From Aliamphritea ceti (GTDB lineage: Bacteria; Pseudomonadota; Gammaproteobacteria; Pseudomonadales; Balneatricaceae): a DNA stretch of 64,000 nucleotides. The position numbers were made by a program, and so were the translations under genes. Every line of letters starts with the position of its first letter. Within the stretch, counting starts at the first letter, position 1. Below, in pieces: positions 34,430 through 43,460 of this stretch. The notes under the pieces were generated by a model that saw only the letters and a list, made by a program, of their open reading frames with translations, did not search any database and was not told the origin of the DNA. The DNA lies in NCBI RefSeq assembly GCF_024347215.1, contig NZ_AP025282.1, positions 248,001-312,000 on the forward strand, in the 5' to 3' direction.

Positions 34430-35404
34430 TCAGAAACCTAACCACTTCTGTACTTTCTCAGGGTTATTCTGCACCCAGGATTTAGCGTATTCACCGGCGT
34501 CTTTTTTCTCCACCGCCATGGCATAGATCCAAGCGCTGATGTCGCCGCTTTCCAATTGAACATTCTTTAACAGCCGGGCAATTTCCGGAGCGCGTGCATC
34601 CAGTGAACTTGACCATGCAACGTGTACATTGGCGTTGTCCCAGGCGGTGCTGACGTTGGATTTGCTCATCCAGTCCGGGTCATCAGTCGGCTTTACCATG
34701 GTCCATTTATTGGCGTCATACTTTGGTTCTTCCAGCATTACCAGATCATAGAGTTTGAAAATGTGGTGCGGGGCATAGCAGTAGCTGACAAACGGTTCCT
34801 GTTTCTTTACTGCACTATCGAGCTTCGACAGAGCCAGTGTTTCATCCAGTTCTTGCAGTTCAAAAAACTCTGCGAAGCCGTAATCCCGGGCGCGAACCTT
34901 TTCTACCGGGGTAGAGCCCCAGCCTGTTGCGCCGATCCAGACTTCACCGCGGCCGTCACCGTCAGTATCAAACAGGCTGGCATTGTCGGCATCTGCCAGA
35001 TCGAATACAGATTTAATACCGTGTTTCTCTGCGGTATCTTTCGTTACGCAGTAGCCTTGTACAACGTCGTAAGGTTTACTGCTCAGAGTGACGGAACCTT
35101 TGTCAGTGTACTTGTCTATCAGACTTTTCTGATTAGGCATCCAGGCTTCCGGATGTACATCAATATCACCTTTGCCGCTGTCCATCGCTTTAAATATAAC
35201 TGCGTTATTTCCTGGTGAAATATCGGCTTCCATTCCCAGTTCCTGTTCGATCACTTCTTTCAGAACGTAGGCGGTTACTTTGGCTGATGGCCAGTTCGGC
35301 TCACCGATGACGACATCAGCGGCGTGCGTCAGTCCTGCCGCTGACAAGCCCGATGTGAGCATGATGGCGGAGAGTAATTTGTTCAGTTTGTTGTTGTTTT
35401 TCAT
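34430..35404 (-). CDS. ABC transporter substrate-binding protein, glycine betaine/proline type (ProX-like)
   Basis: 324 residues from ATG 35404 (AGGAACCAGTA upstream). Signal peptide with SAAGLTHA, then a type II betaine-binding fold starting DVVIGEPNWPSAKVTAYVL, with a WMPN motif (about residue 93) and further Trp/Tyr residues usable for an aromatic box. Such boxes bind quaternary ammonium or guanidinium cations. Last gene of the operon with permease and ATPase, and upstream in the same operon an agmatinase-like enzyme, which points to a guanidino or betaine substrate. Confidence 0.9.
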   Translation of the reverse strand: MKNNNKLNKLLSAIMLTSGLSAAGLTHAADVVIGEPNWPSAKVTAYVLKEVIEQELGMEADISPGNNAVIFKAMDSGKGDIDVHPEAWMPNQKSLIDKYTDKGSVTLSSKPYDVVQGYCVTKDTAEKHGIKSVFDLADADNASLFDTDGDGRGEVWIGATGWGSTPVEKVRARDYGFAEFFELQELDETLALSKLDSAVKKQEPFVSYCYAPHHIFKLYDLVMLEEPKYDANKWTMVKPTDDPDWMSKSNVSTAWDNANVHVAWSSSLDARAPEIARLLKNVQLESGDISAWIYAMAVEKKDAGEYAKSWVQNNPEKVQKWLGF

Positions 35405-35423
35405 TACTGGTTCCTCACAGTTA

Positions 35424-36977
35424 TTATTTTGCTTTACGTTTTTTTGGATTGCCCTGAATGATGCGGTCGAGCACCATGGCACAGGCCAGAATGGCAAGGC
35501 CGGCGATAACGCCCTGGCCCTGTGCGGCGTATTGCAGTGCACTGAGTACATCTTCGCCGAGGCCTTTTGCGCCGATCAGTGATGCAATGACCACCATCGA
35601 CAGGCACATCAGGATGGTTTGGTTAATGCCCGCCATGATGGACGGCATAGCCAGTGGGATATCTACTTTGAAGAGTAGGAACCATTTACTGGCGCCGAAT
35701 GCTGTTGCAGCTTCGCGGACAGTATCCGGCACCCCTTGCATACCAAGGGCTGTTAAACGAACGACCGGTGGCATACCAAATATGATGGTGGCAATGATGC
35801 CTGGGGGTTTACCGGTACCGAAGAAGGCGATAACAGGTATCAGATAGACGAAGGCAGGCATGGTTTGCATGAAGTCCAGAATGGGTCTGACAGTGGCGTA
35901 GACTTTCTCATTTTTGGCACACCAGATACCCAGTGGTACACCGAATAACACACAGATGAAGCTGGCGGTGCCAAGCAGTGCCACTGTGGCCATGCTTTTT
36001 TCCCAAAAGCCAAACAGAGCCAGATAAGCCAGTGCGCCTACAGTAAATAGCGTTACCCGGGGGCCAGCCAGCCGCCATGCCAGTACGATGATCACCAGCA
36101 TGACGATTGGCCAGGGTGTATCAACCAGCACCACTTCGGTAGCATCGAGTAATATCCGAATAGCATCACGAATACCGTCGAACAGACCTTCACCGTTTAA
36201 GGTTAACCAGCTGAATAAGCCGTCTACCCAGTTCGCCAGTCCTGTGTGCCAGCTACGGTCAGCCGGGAATATCAACAGCCAGTGTGGTGGCTCGGTGGCA
36301 GTGAAACGATAGGCTGCCAGTGGATATACCAGCGCCATCATCAGCGCACCCATACTGGCACTCATAACGCTTAGGCCGCTACGGATACTGCGGTCAGAAC
36401 GCCATTGCATGAAACGTTGTTCCAGTAGCCAGTTAGCCAGGCTGCCCTGTATCGCTTTGATGGCAATCAGTAACAACAGACCGACGATCATGATACTGAC
36501 TCCGCCAGCTGAGGCTGCCGCAGCGGCTTGCTCTGCTTTCAATGCGCCGGCCTGAAATGACTGCGCACTGTTCATAAGGATTTCGCCATTAATGGAGCCT
36601 TCTTCAATGGCGATACGGGCCTGTTGGAAACGCTGTTCTGCTTTAGCGGAAAGACGTTCTGCCCGTGCCAGCTGATCAGCACCCAGGTTGCCAAATAAGC
36701 CCCGGCAGATCTGTACCACCATCACTGCTTCGGCAATCAGAAATGGCCAGAACCATGCCCATAATCCTCGGGCTGCTAACCAAACAGGTCCAAAAAGGGC
36801 GGCGGAAAGGTTAAAGGTAAAGCGGTAATTGGCAGCATTGCCCAGTTGTTCAAACTGTTCGGCGTAGTAATCACTATTCTGGCCGGCGAACTGCTGTGCC
36901 AGGCTGAGTTCTTTATCGCTGCTGGTGGTTTGATCTTCGCTGATTGGATCAAAAGCAGAGGTTTGCGTGGTATTCAT
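35424..36977 (-). CDS. ABC transporter permease, ProW-like, with long N-terminal extension
   Basis: 517 residues, much longer than E. coli ProW (354). The ProW-like membrane domain occupies about 290-510, with the EAA loop in TVREAATAFGASKWFLLFKVDIP. The first 190 residues are unusual: an acidic start, a hydrophobic pair containing FNLSAALFGPVWLAARGLWAWFW (like DUF2628 membrane proteins), a predicted coiled coil (QLARAERLSAKAEQRFQQARI) and an Ala-rich helix leading into a further membrane segment. Located 19 bp upstream of the binding protein. Confidence 0.9.
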   Translation of the reverse strand: MNTTQTSAFDPISEDQTTSSDKELSLAQQFAGQNSDYYAEQFEQLGNAANYRFTFNLSAALFGPVWLAARGLWAWFWPFLIAEAVMVVQICRGLFGNLGADQLARAERLSAKAEQRFQQARIAIEEGSINGEILMNSAQSFQAGALKAEQAAAAASAGGVSIMIVGLLLLIAIKAIQGSLANWLLEQRFMQWRSDRSIRSGLSVMSASMGALMMALVYPLAAYRFTATEPPHWLLIFPADRSWHTGLANWVDGLFSWLTLNGEGLFDGIRDAIRILLDATEVVLVDTPWPIVMLVIIVLAWRLAGPRVTLFTVGALAYLALFGFWEKSMATVALLGTASFICVLFGVPLGIWCAKNEKVYATVRPILDFMQTMPAFVYLIPVIAFFGTGKPPGIIATIIFGMPPVVRLTALGMQGVPDTVREAATAFGASKWFLLFKVDIPLAMPSIMAGINQTILMCLSMVVIASLIGAKGLGEDVLSALQYAAQGQGVIAGLAILACAMVLDRIIQGNPKKRKAK

Positions 36978-36988
36978 TATTACAGCTC

Positions 36989-38059
36989 CTATTTACCGCC
37001 CTGAATGCCGCGTAACAAACGACTGTTATCGACGACACCTATGTCGGTGCCTGCGTCATCGGTGATGATGACTGCACCCTGACCGGAGACTGAAATATCG
37101 ATCAGTTGGTCTAAGTCGGTACTTTGTGGTGCTCGTGGTGCGCGGGTTATATCGGTTGACGGTGCCTGGCTAAGCCATTCGCTTAAGGGCTGCATAATGC
37201 TGCCAGCGTGAACCAGCTTCAGACGGGATATACCCGCGATAAAGTCGGCAACATAGTCATCCGCCGGGTGGGTAATTATCTCTTCCGGGGTGCCTGTCTG
37301 TACGATGATGCCGTCTTTCATGATGGCGATTCGGTCACCAATACGAATGGCTTCGTCGAGGTCATGGGTGATGAAAATGGTGGTTTTTTTCATCTTACGG
37401 GATAGCTCCATGAACTGATCCTGGAGCTGTCGGCGGATTAGCGGATCCAACGCACTGAAGGGTTCGTCCATCAGCAAAATATCTGGATCTGCTGCCATCG
37501 CCCGGGCTAAATTCACCCGCTGTTGCATGCCGCCGGAGAGTTCGTGGGCGAAGTTGTCTTCCCAGCCGGCAAGGTCAACTAATCCCAATACTCTCTGAGC
37601 AACCTGATAACGTTCGCGCTTGTTAACGCCCTGAACTTCTAAGGGCAGGGCGACATTGTCCCGCACAGTTCGGTGTGGCAGCAGTGCGTTGTTCTGGAAG
37701 ACCATGCCGATTTTGCTGGCACGCAGCTGGCGCAGGGCAAGATCATCTTTTTCCATCACGTCTTCATTATTTATCAGAATCGCGCCGGCGGTTGGCTCAA
37801 GCAGACGGTTAATATGACGAACCAGCGTGGATTTACCACTGCCGGACAGGCCCATGATGCAAAATATCTCACCTTCCCGGACGCTGAAGTTTGCATCGGC
37901 GACACCGACCACGCAGTTATACTGCTGGCCTATTTCTGTTTTACTCAGTCCCTGATTGATTGCGGCATCTAAGGCTTCACTAGCCCGTTCACCAAAAATT
38001 TTCCAGACATTACGGCATTCGACGGCCACCTGAGTCTGGCTATTCATCGCACTTGTCAT
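36989..38059 (-). CDS. ABC transporter ATP-binding protein, ProV-like
   Basis: 356 residues from ATG 38059 (AGGAGG ten bases upstream). Has the ProV-type lead-in (VWKIFGERASEALDAAINQG), Walker A GLSGSGKST, signature LSGGMQQRVNLARA, Walker B ILLMDEPFSALD and H in ITHDLDEA. The C-terminal tail contains a single short CBS-like segment instead of the tandem CBS pair of E. coli ProV, so osmotic gating may be reduced or absent. This supports a catabolic rather than osmoprotective importer. Confidence 0.92.
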   Translation of the reverse strand: MTSAMNSQTQVAVECRNVWKIFGERASEALDAAINQGLSKTEIGQQYNCVVGVADANFSVREGEIFCIMGLSGSGKSTLVRHINRLLEPTAGAILINNEDVMEKDDLALRQLRASKIGMVFQNNALLPHRTVRDNVALPLEVQGVNKRERYQVAQRVLGLVDLAGWEDNFAHELSGGMQQRVNLARAMAADPDILLMDEPFSALDPLIRRQLQDQFMELSRKMKKTTIFITHDLDEAIRIGDRIAIMKDGIIVQTGTPEEIITHPADDYVADFIAGISRLKLVHAGSIMQPLSEWLSQAPSTDITRAPRAPQSTDLDQLIDISVSGQGAVIITDDAGTDIGVVDNSRLLRGIQGGK

Positions 38060-38094
38060 TGCGTATTTGCCTCCTGTTATTGTTGTTTTGGGGG

Positions 38095-38120
38095 GCCGGC
38101 AGAATTTACTGTCTGCCGGC
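38095..38120 (-). other. Intercistronic hairpin between the ureohydrolase and ProV-like genes
   Basis: GCCGGCAGA and TCTGCCGGC form a perfect 9-bp stem with an 8-base loop. No T run follows on the minus strand, so it probably stabilises or sets relative expression inside the operon. Confidence 0.55.
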
Positions 38121-38138
38121 GGAGGAGTTATGTATGGA

Positions 38139-39161
38139 TCAGCCCTGACTGGTTTCCCGTTCGCGGCGAATAGAGTCCGCGATAAGGCTGATTTGTTCGA
38201 ACATGATGGCGGTGGAAGCAAAGGCGGTAATTTGATTTGGGCTGTCTTTGGATGGAATCATGCAAACAACATCAGCACCGATGACGTTCAGGCCCTGCAT
38301 ACCCTGCAGAATGCCGACGGCTTCATCCATGGTGAAACCTGAACAGCCAGGTTCGAGGTTTGAAACTGCCGGTGCGACTGAAGGGTCCAGGCAATCCAGG
38401 TCGAAGGTGATGTAGATCGGCATGTCACCGACTCGCTCGCGCAACAGATCTACAGTGCCCTGAATACCGATTTCGCGGAACTCATCCATATCGACCATGC
38501 GATAGCCCAGACGGTCGCTGGTGCGCTTCCAGGTAAGGGTTCGGGTATGGCCACGGATGCCAATCTGAATACTTTGTTCCGGATCAACGTGGCCTTCTTT
38601 GGCGACATAACTGCCCCAGTGAGCAGCGGAACGTTCGGCTCCCAGCCAGTGTGGCAGGTGGTCCATGGTGTCTGTGTGAGCATCGAAGTGCACCATGGCG
38701 ATTTTCTGACCGCCGCTGAGTTTAGCGTCGGGTCCACCCAGTGCTTTCAGGATAGGCCCTGTAATGGAGTGATCACCACCGACTGAAACCGGGCGAACAC
38801 CGGCGGCATCCAGCTCTTTATAGTAATTTTCGATGTCGATGACCGTTTCATCGTTCACCATGGCCCGTGGCATGAGTACGTCACCCAGGTCATGAATCTT
38901 GCACTCATCCCAAGGCACAATATTGAATTTATTGTGAGCCCGGCGGTAAGAGCCGGATACGTTGCGAACAGCTCTTGGTGCCAGGTGCTGATCCCGTTCA
39001 GTGGTGCCATTACCGGTACTGTGTGGTATGCCAACCAGAGCGATATCACAGGCATTCACGTCAGGATCGTGAGGGCAACCAAACAGGGTTGGAACGCCCC
39101 ACCAGTAAAGGTTTTTCATAAAAACGTCCTGGTCGGACTTGAGGTGCTTATCTTCGCTCAT
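38139..39161 (-). CDS. Ureohydrolase, agmatinase/guanidino-acid hydrolase family
   Basis: 340 residues with all manganese ligands: GGDH in SVGGDHSITGP, D-A-H-T-D in HFDAHTDT, and D-x-D in TFDLDCLDPSVAP. It hydrolyses a guanidino compound to urea and an amine. The N-terminus (KNLYWWGVPTLF) and the SNLEPGCSGF segment after the second metal motif differ from classical SpeB, so agmatine may not be the substrate; guanidinobutyrate, guanidinopropionate, guanidinoacetate or guanidine are options. First gene of an operon with a betaine-type ABC transporter; a LysR gene is divergent. Confidence 0.88.
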   Translation of the reverse strand: MSEDKHLKSDQDVFMKNLYWWGVPTLFGCPHDPDVNACDIALVGIPHSTGNGTTERDQHLAPRAVRNVSGSYRRAHNKFNIVPWDECKIHDLGDVLMPRAMVNDETVIDIENYYKELDAAGVRPVSVGGDHSITGPILKALGGPDAKLSGGQKIAMVHFDAHTDTMDHLPHWLGAERSAAHWGSYVAKEGHVDPEQSIQIGIRGHTRTLTWKRTSDRLGYRMVDMDEFREIGIQGTVDLLRERVGDMPIYITFDLDCLDPSVAPAVSNLEPGCSGFTMDEAVGILQGMQGLNVIGADVVCMIPSKDSPNQITAFASTAIMFEQISLIADSIRRERETSQG

Positions 39162-39268
39162 GGTTCTTCCTCACACAGCATGCTGTTTATTGTTATGCAG
39201 TGCCCGGCTCAAAGGTTGAACCGAACATCTATGATGGGGTTAACCGTAACGCGGAAGAATTCACGAGA

Positions 39269-39288
39269 GTATGCAAGAAATTTCATAC
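39269..39288. promoter_or_regulatory. LysR-type operator candidate 1 (ureohydrolase promoter region)
   Basis: GTATG, 10 bases, CATAC: an inverted repeat containing the T-N11-A pattern of LysR sites, in the 300-bp divergent region between the ureohydrolase and the LysR gene at 39462. Confidence 0.5.
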
Positions 39289-39289
39289 T

Positions 39290-39312
39290 ATTTATGATTT
39301 TTAGTCATAAAT
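39290..39312. promoter_or_regulatory. LysR-type operator candidate 2 (adjacent dyad)
   Basis: ATTTATGA, 7 bases, TCATAAAT: a perfect 8-bp inverted repeat one base away from the first dyad. Two neighbouring dyads fit the recognition and activation sites of a LysR tetramer. The rest of 39162-39461 shows nothing else that I can support. Confidence 0.5.
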
Positions 39313-39461
39313 ATTTCTACTGTACTGTGATAAAAATATAGCGGAATAGCTGGTTTTATAACGGTATTGCGAATGATTATTGAAAAGTCTTCAAAACCGC
39401 ATTATTGCTTCTATACATTATTCGGCTGCTGAATCCGGTAGCCTGACTGAGAGACTGAACC

Positions 39462-40391
39462 ATGCGACGCATACCTCCTTTGAACAGTTTACGGGCCTTT
39501 GAAGCCACTGCCCGGCACATGAGTTTTACCCGGGCGGCAGATGAGTTATGTGTGACTCAGGGAGCGGTTAGCCGACATGTGCGTAATCTGGAGGAGTATC
39601 TGGGTGTTTTGTTGATTCAGCGAAATACCAGGCACATGAATCTCACTGACGCCGGGATAACTATGTTATCTGGTCTGACCCAGTCATTTAATTCGATTGC
39701 CAATACAATTGAAGCGGTGACTAAACAACATAATGATCTTAACCTGCTGGTTTCATCCGGGTTTGCCATGCTGTGGCTGATTCCCCGTTTGCACAGCTTT
39801 GAAGAAGACACAACGCACCCGCATGTCCGCTTAACAACCCGGGCAGGCAGCATCAGTTTTGAACGGGATTATTTTGATGCCGGCATTATTTATGGTGATG
39901 GTAACTGGCCGGGTGTGCAGGCTGAACTGGTATTTCGGGAACAGTTAGTTCCCGTGTGTTCTCAGGCTTTGATGAAAACAGAGTACCCGTTAACGGATCT
40001 GGATAATCTGCAACACCATACTTTATTGCATCCATCGACGGATCACCGTGACTGGCGGGTATGGCTGAAAGCGAATGATGTTAAAGGAGTAGATCCTGAT
40101 CAGGGATTAGCGTTTGAATCGATGGATGCTGCGCTTCGGGCGGCATCTATGGGGCATGGTATAGCGATCAGTGATCTCTCGCTGATTCAGGATGAGCTGA
40201 CTTCTCAGTGGTTACTGCAGCCTTTTCCAGGCTCGTTTTACAGCGGTCAGGGGTATTACTTTGTATATCCTCCTGAGAAAGCCGATTATCCACAGATTCA
40301 GCGTTTCAGAGAGTGGCTGAGTAGCGAATTAGCAGACCATCAGACAGCATCAGACAGTTTTGCTTATCAGCCTGAATCCAGCAGTAACTGA
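39462..40391 (+). CDS. LysR-family regulator, GcvA-like
   Basis: 309 residues. The opening MRRIPPLNSLRAFEATARHMSF and FTRAADELCVTQGAVSRHVRNLE is the GcvA/AmpR-type winged helix. Effector domain follows. Divergent from the ureohydrolase-ABC operon and probably its regulator; GcvA-type regulators often respond to amino acids. Confidence 0.9.
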   Translation: MRRIPPLNSLRAFEATARHMSFTRAADELCVTQGAVSRHVRNLEEYLGVLLIQRNTRHMNLTDAGITMLSGLTQSFNSIANTIEAVTKQHNDLNLLVSSGFAMLWLIPRLHSFEEDTTHPHVRLTTRAGSISFERDYFDAGIIYGDGNWPGVQAELVFREQLVPVCSQALMKTEYPLTDLDNLQHHTLLHPSTDHRDWRVWLKANDVKGVDPDQGLAFESMDAALRAASMGHGIAISDLSLIQDELTSQWLLQPFPGSFYSGQGYYFVYPPEKADYPQIQRFREWLSSELADHQTASDSFAYQPESSSN

Positions 40392-40407
40392 ATACGCCCT
40401 GCGTTTT

Positions 40408-41331
40408 TTAGCTCTGAAACTGTTGGGCTATGCGTTGCATATTTTCACGCAATATTGCAATAAAAGCGGCCGCCAGCTGTGATGCCGGACGGTGCGCCGG
40501 TTGCAGGATGGAAACCGACAGCGGCACGACTGGCAGGAAGGGTTTGAATACCAGTTTTGAGTCCACTTCCCGGTAGTCGAAGTAGCTGCTGGCGGTCATT
40601 GGGTCACAGATGGTGTAACACAGACCTTCTTCAACCAGCGTCAGGGCTGGCTGAAAATTACGCAGTTCAAAACGGGGGTTAAACCCTGCTTTAGCGGCTT
40701 TAAATGCTCGCTGAGTAGCGATTAGGTTGGGGTGGTCTTCCTGTAGTACGGCCAGTGGCTGGTCGGCCAGATCCTGAGGCTGAATATATTCCTTTCTGGC
40801 CAGTAGGTCATCCTTGGGCATGGCGCAGACACAGGGGAGTTCAAAGGTTTCGACTGCCAATGCAGCGTTAGGTGGCGGAGTTTCTGCCAGACCAATATCG
40901 TACTGCTGGGAGGCAATCCATTCTTCAATGACGGCTGACGCCCGCATCATCATAGACACTTTTACCTTAGGTTTATCACGAATAAAGTCAGCCACTAATC
41001 TGGGCATGATGAACTGTGACGACGCCGGCATACAGGCAATGCGCAACCGGCCTTCTTTCAGGGATGCTATTTCTTTCATGGTGCGGGCAGACTGCTGCAG
41101 CCGTTCCAGAATGGCTTCGGTTTCTTCGAAGAAGTAGATCGCTTCTGGTTGGCGAACCAGCCGGCCTCGCTGGCGCTCAAATAACTGAATCCCCAGTTCT
41201 TCCTCCAGGCTGGCAATCATTGAGCTGACTGCTGGCTGAGTGCGATTCAGCACTCTGGCGGCTTCTGAAATAGAGCCTGTGCGCATGACTTCACGAAAGG
41301 CCTGAAGTTGGCGAATGCTGAGGTTCATCAT
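40408..41331 (-). CDS. LysR-family regulator of the TRAP/amine dehydrogenase cluster
   Basis: 307 residues; N-terminal helix-turn-helix SISEAARVLNRTQPAVSSMIASLEEELG, then an effector domain. Divergent from the TRAP transporter genes, so the likely controller of that cluster. It resembles the NocR/OccR/OoxR opine-type and ArgP-like regulators in its first 65 residues, but this class is broad. Confidence 0.88.
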   Translation of the reverse strand: MMNLSIRQLQAFREVMRTGSISEAARVLNRTQPAVSSMIASLEEELGIQLFERQRGRLVRQPEAIYFFEETEAILERLQQSARTMKEIASLKEGRLRIACMPASSQFIMPRLVADFIRDKPKVKVSMMMRASAVIEEWIASQQYDIGLAETPPPNAALAVETFELPCVCAMPKDDLLARKEYIQPQDLADQPLAVLQEDHPNLIATQRAFKAAKAGFNPRFELRNFQPALTLVEEGLCYTICDPMTASSYFDYREVDSKLVFKPFLPVVPLSVSILQPAHRPASQLAAAFIAILRENMQRIAQQFQS

Positions 41332-41432
41332 GATTACCTGTGATTAACCGCATAAATCGGGATTTTTTTCACCGATAAAAGCAGTTGAAAGTTAAGGGTT
41401 AATCTACAAAGCATAAAAAAAATCTATAGAGT

Positions 41433-41454
41433 AATCAATATTATCGTTTTGATT
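41433..41454. promoter_or_regulatory. Dyad operator upstream of the TRAP transporter
   Basis: AATCAA, 10 bases, TTGATT: a perfect 6-bp inverted repeat in the LysR/TRAP divergent region, with spacing usual for LysR sites. Confidence 0.5.
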
Positions 41455-41584
41455 TTATGGGTTGCTCTCGCCAGTATTTCCTCACGAATAACTATAAATC
41501 TGCTGTGTTATCACTTCACCGGATCAGGACCGAAACCTGACCTGAAGCCATATAGATGAGCACAGCGTTGTGAGGAACCCGCCC

Positions 41585-42082
41585 ATGAATCGATTCGTCA
41601 GCTTGCTTCTGACCGGGTTGATATGTCTGGTAGCCGCCGGGCAATTTGTCCAGGTTATTACCCGTTACGTACTGGAAATTCCGGTAATGGGGCTCGAAGA
41701 AAGCCTGCTTTATCCTACTTTGTGGCTGTATGTACTGGGGGCGGTTAATGCTTCCCGGGAAAATACCCATATCCGCGCTAACGTGCTGGAAATCTTTCTC
41801 AAAACGCCTCGTCAGTTCACCATCCTGGCCATTCTGGGTGAAGTGATCAGCCTGACGGTTGGCTGCTGGCTGACTTATTGGGCCTGGGATTTCACTAAGT
41901 ATTCCCTGCGGGTCTGGAAAGAAAGTCCAACGCTTTATATCCCTACCTTTTATGTCGATATCGCACTGCTCTCCGGCCTGGTGCTGATGATGCTCTATAC
42001 CCTGATGCATCTGGTGAAGCATATCCGCAGCCTGAGTGATGCCGACTCAGGTGACAGTTCAGTTCAGGAGTCTCAGCAATGA
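41585..42082 (+). CDS. TRAP transporter small permease (DctQ-like)
   Basis: 165 residues from ATG 41585 with GAGGAA upstream (the frame opens at GTG 41570). Four membrane helices, typical DctQ length, with the conserved EESLLYPTLWLYVLGA segment. Stop overlaps the large-permease start (ATGA). Works with DctM- and DctP-like proteins as a sodium-driven importer of an organic anion or zwitterion. Confidence 0.9.
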   Translation: MNRFVSLLLTGLICLVAAGQFVQVITRYVLEIPVMGLEESLLYPTLWLYVLGAVNASRENTHIRANVLEIFLKTPRQFTILAILGEVISLTVGCWLTYWAWDFTKYSLRVWKESPTLYIPTFYVDIALLSGLVLMMLYTLMHLVKHIRSLSDADSGDSSVQESQQ

Positions 42083-43377
42083 TTGAAGTCGCGTTAATCG
42101 CAGTAGCCTTACTGGTCATTCTGCTTACGTTAGGTGTGCCGCTGCCGTACTGCTTTGGTGGTGGTTTGATGGTGATGTATTTCCTTGGCGATGTAGTAAT
42201 GAAGGGCAACATGCTTTGGGGCTTTCAGCAACTAGGTAATCCGGTATTGCTGGCTATACCACTGTTTGTACTGGCCGGCACGATTATGAGTGTCAGTGGG
42301 ATTGCCGCGAGTCTGCTGCGCTTTGTAAATATCTTTGTTGGTCATTTACGGGGTGGTCTTGGTGTGGTTGCAACCATCAGCTGTGCGCTGATCGGGGCTA
42401 TTTCTGGCTCAGGTTTAACAGGTGTCGCTGCGATTGGTCCGCTGCTGATACCGGAAATGGAAAAGCAGGGTTACCCCCGTGAATACGCCACTGCGTTGAT
42501 TGCCAATGCATCTCTGCTGGGGTTGTTGATTCCACCAAGTGTCACCATGATCGTTTATGGCTGGGTGACAGATACGTCTATTCTGGCCTGCTTCTTAGCG
42601 ACGCTTGGCCCGGGGCTGCTGATCATGACGAACTTTTCGGTCGTGAACGTATGGTTGGCGCGTAAATTCCCACTGGTGTTGGAAGAACGCCCGAAAGGAA
42701 AGGAATTCGTAGCGGAAGCGACTAGCCGTGGTTTTAAAGCTACGCCTGCGTTGCTGATGCCTGTGATTATTCTGGGCGGTATTTATGGCGGCATCATGAC
42801 GCCGACAGAAGCTGCAGCTCTGGCGGTTATTTACGCTATACCTGTTGGTTTCTGGATTTATCGCGGCCTGACTATCAAGACTTTCCTGGCAGCCTGTAAA
42901 GAAGCATCGACTTCTGTCGGCGCCATTATGCTGATGATCCTGTTCAGTATGATTCTGTCGCAGATGTTTGTACTGGAAAGTATTCCTCAGGCATTGGTTG
43001 AGTCTATTTTTGCGATCACCGAAGACAAAACCATATTGCTGATTCTGATAAATATTCTGCTCTTCCTGGTAGGCATGGTGGTGAACGACGTGACGGCGAT
43101 CATTCTGATTGCGCCGTTGCTGTTGCCGCTGATGACTGCGATTGGAATTAGTCCGATTCAGTTTGCCGCCATTATGGGTGTGAATACCGCGATGGGTGGT
43201 GTAACGCCGCCATATGCATCGATTCTGTATCTGGGTGCCCGGGTAGGCAAGGTTAAGGTAACAAAGGTAATTCGTCCGGCGATGATCCTGATCCTGACCG
43301 GTTACTTGCCAGTGGTTTTCCTAACATCTTTCTGGGGCGATCTGTCGCTCTTCCTGCCACGTTTCTTTGGCTATTAA
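42079..43377 (+). CDS. TRAP transporter large permease (DctM-like)
   Basis: 432 residues with about 12 helices and the DctM signatures GAISGSGLTGVAAIGPLLIP and LLIPPSVTMIVYGWVTDTS, plus the second-half repeat NVNTAMGGVTPPYA. Forms the transport channel with the small permease; co-translated with it. Confidence 0.94.
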   Translation: MIEVALIAVALLVILLTLGVPLPYCFGGGLMVMYFLGDVVMKGNMLWGFQQLGNPVLLAIPLFVLAGTIMSVSGIAASLLRFVNIFVGHLRGGLGVVATISCALIGAISGSGLTGVAAIGPLLIPEMEKQGYPREYATALIANASLLGLLIPPSVTMIVYGWVTDTSILACFLATLGPGLLIMTNFSVVNVWLARKFPLVLEERPKGKEFVAEATSRGFKATPALLMPVIILGGIYGGIMTPTEAAALAVIYAIPVGFWIYRGLTIKTFLAACKEASTSVGAIMLMILFSMILSQMFVLESIPQALVESIFAITEDKTILLILINILLFLVGMVVNDVTAIILIAPLLLPLMTAIGISPIQFAAIMGVNTAMGGVTPPYASILYLGARVGKVKVTKVIRPAMILILTGYLPVVFLTSFWGDLSLFLPRFFGY

Positions 43378-43460
43378 ACCTGATTGATTTTCCGGGCAGC
43401 TGCGGCTGTTCGGTGCGTCTGTATGTGAAACCTGTAATAAAAACAAATGAGGCTATAAAC

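Noticed and set aside
34430..38059. Assignment as an osmotic proU system
   Set aside because: The ATPase has no tandem CBS pair and the operon begins with a catabolic enzyme, so I did not use the names proV, proW and proX as gene symbols.
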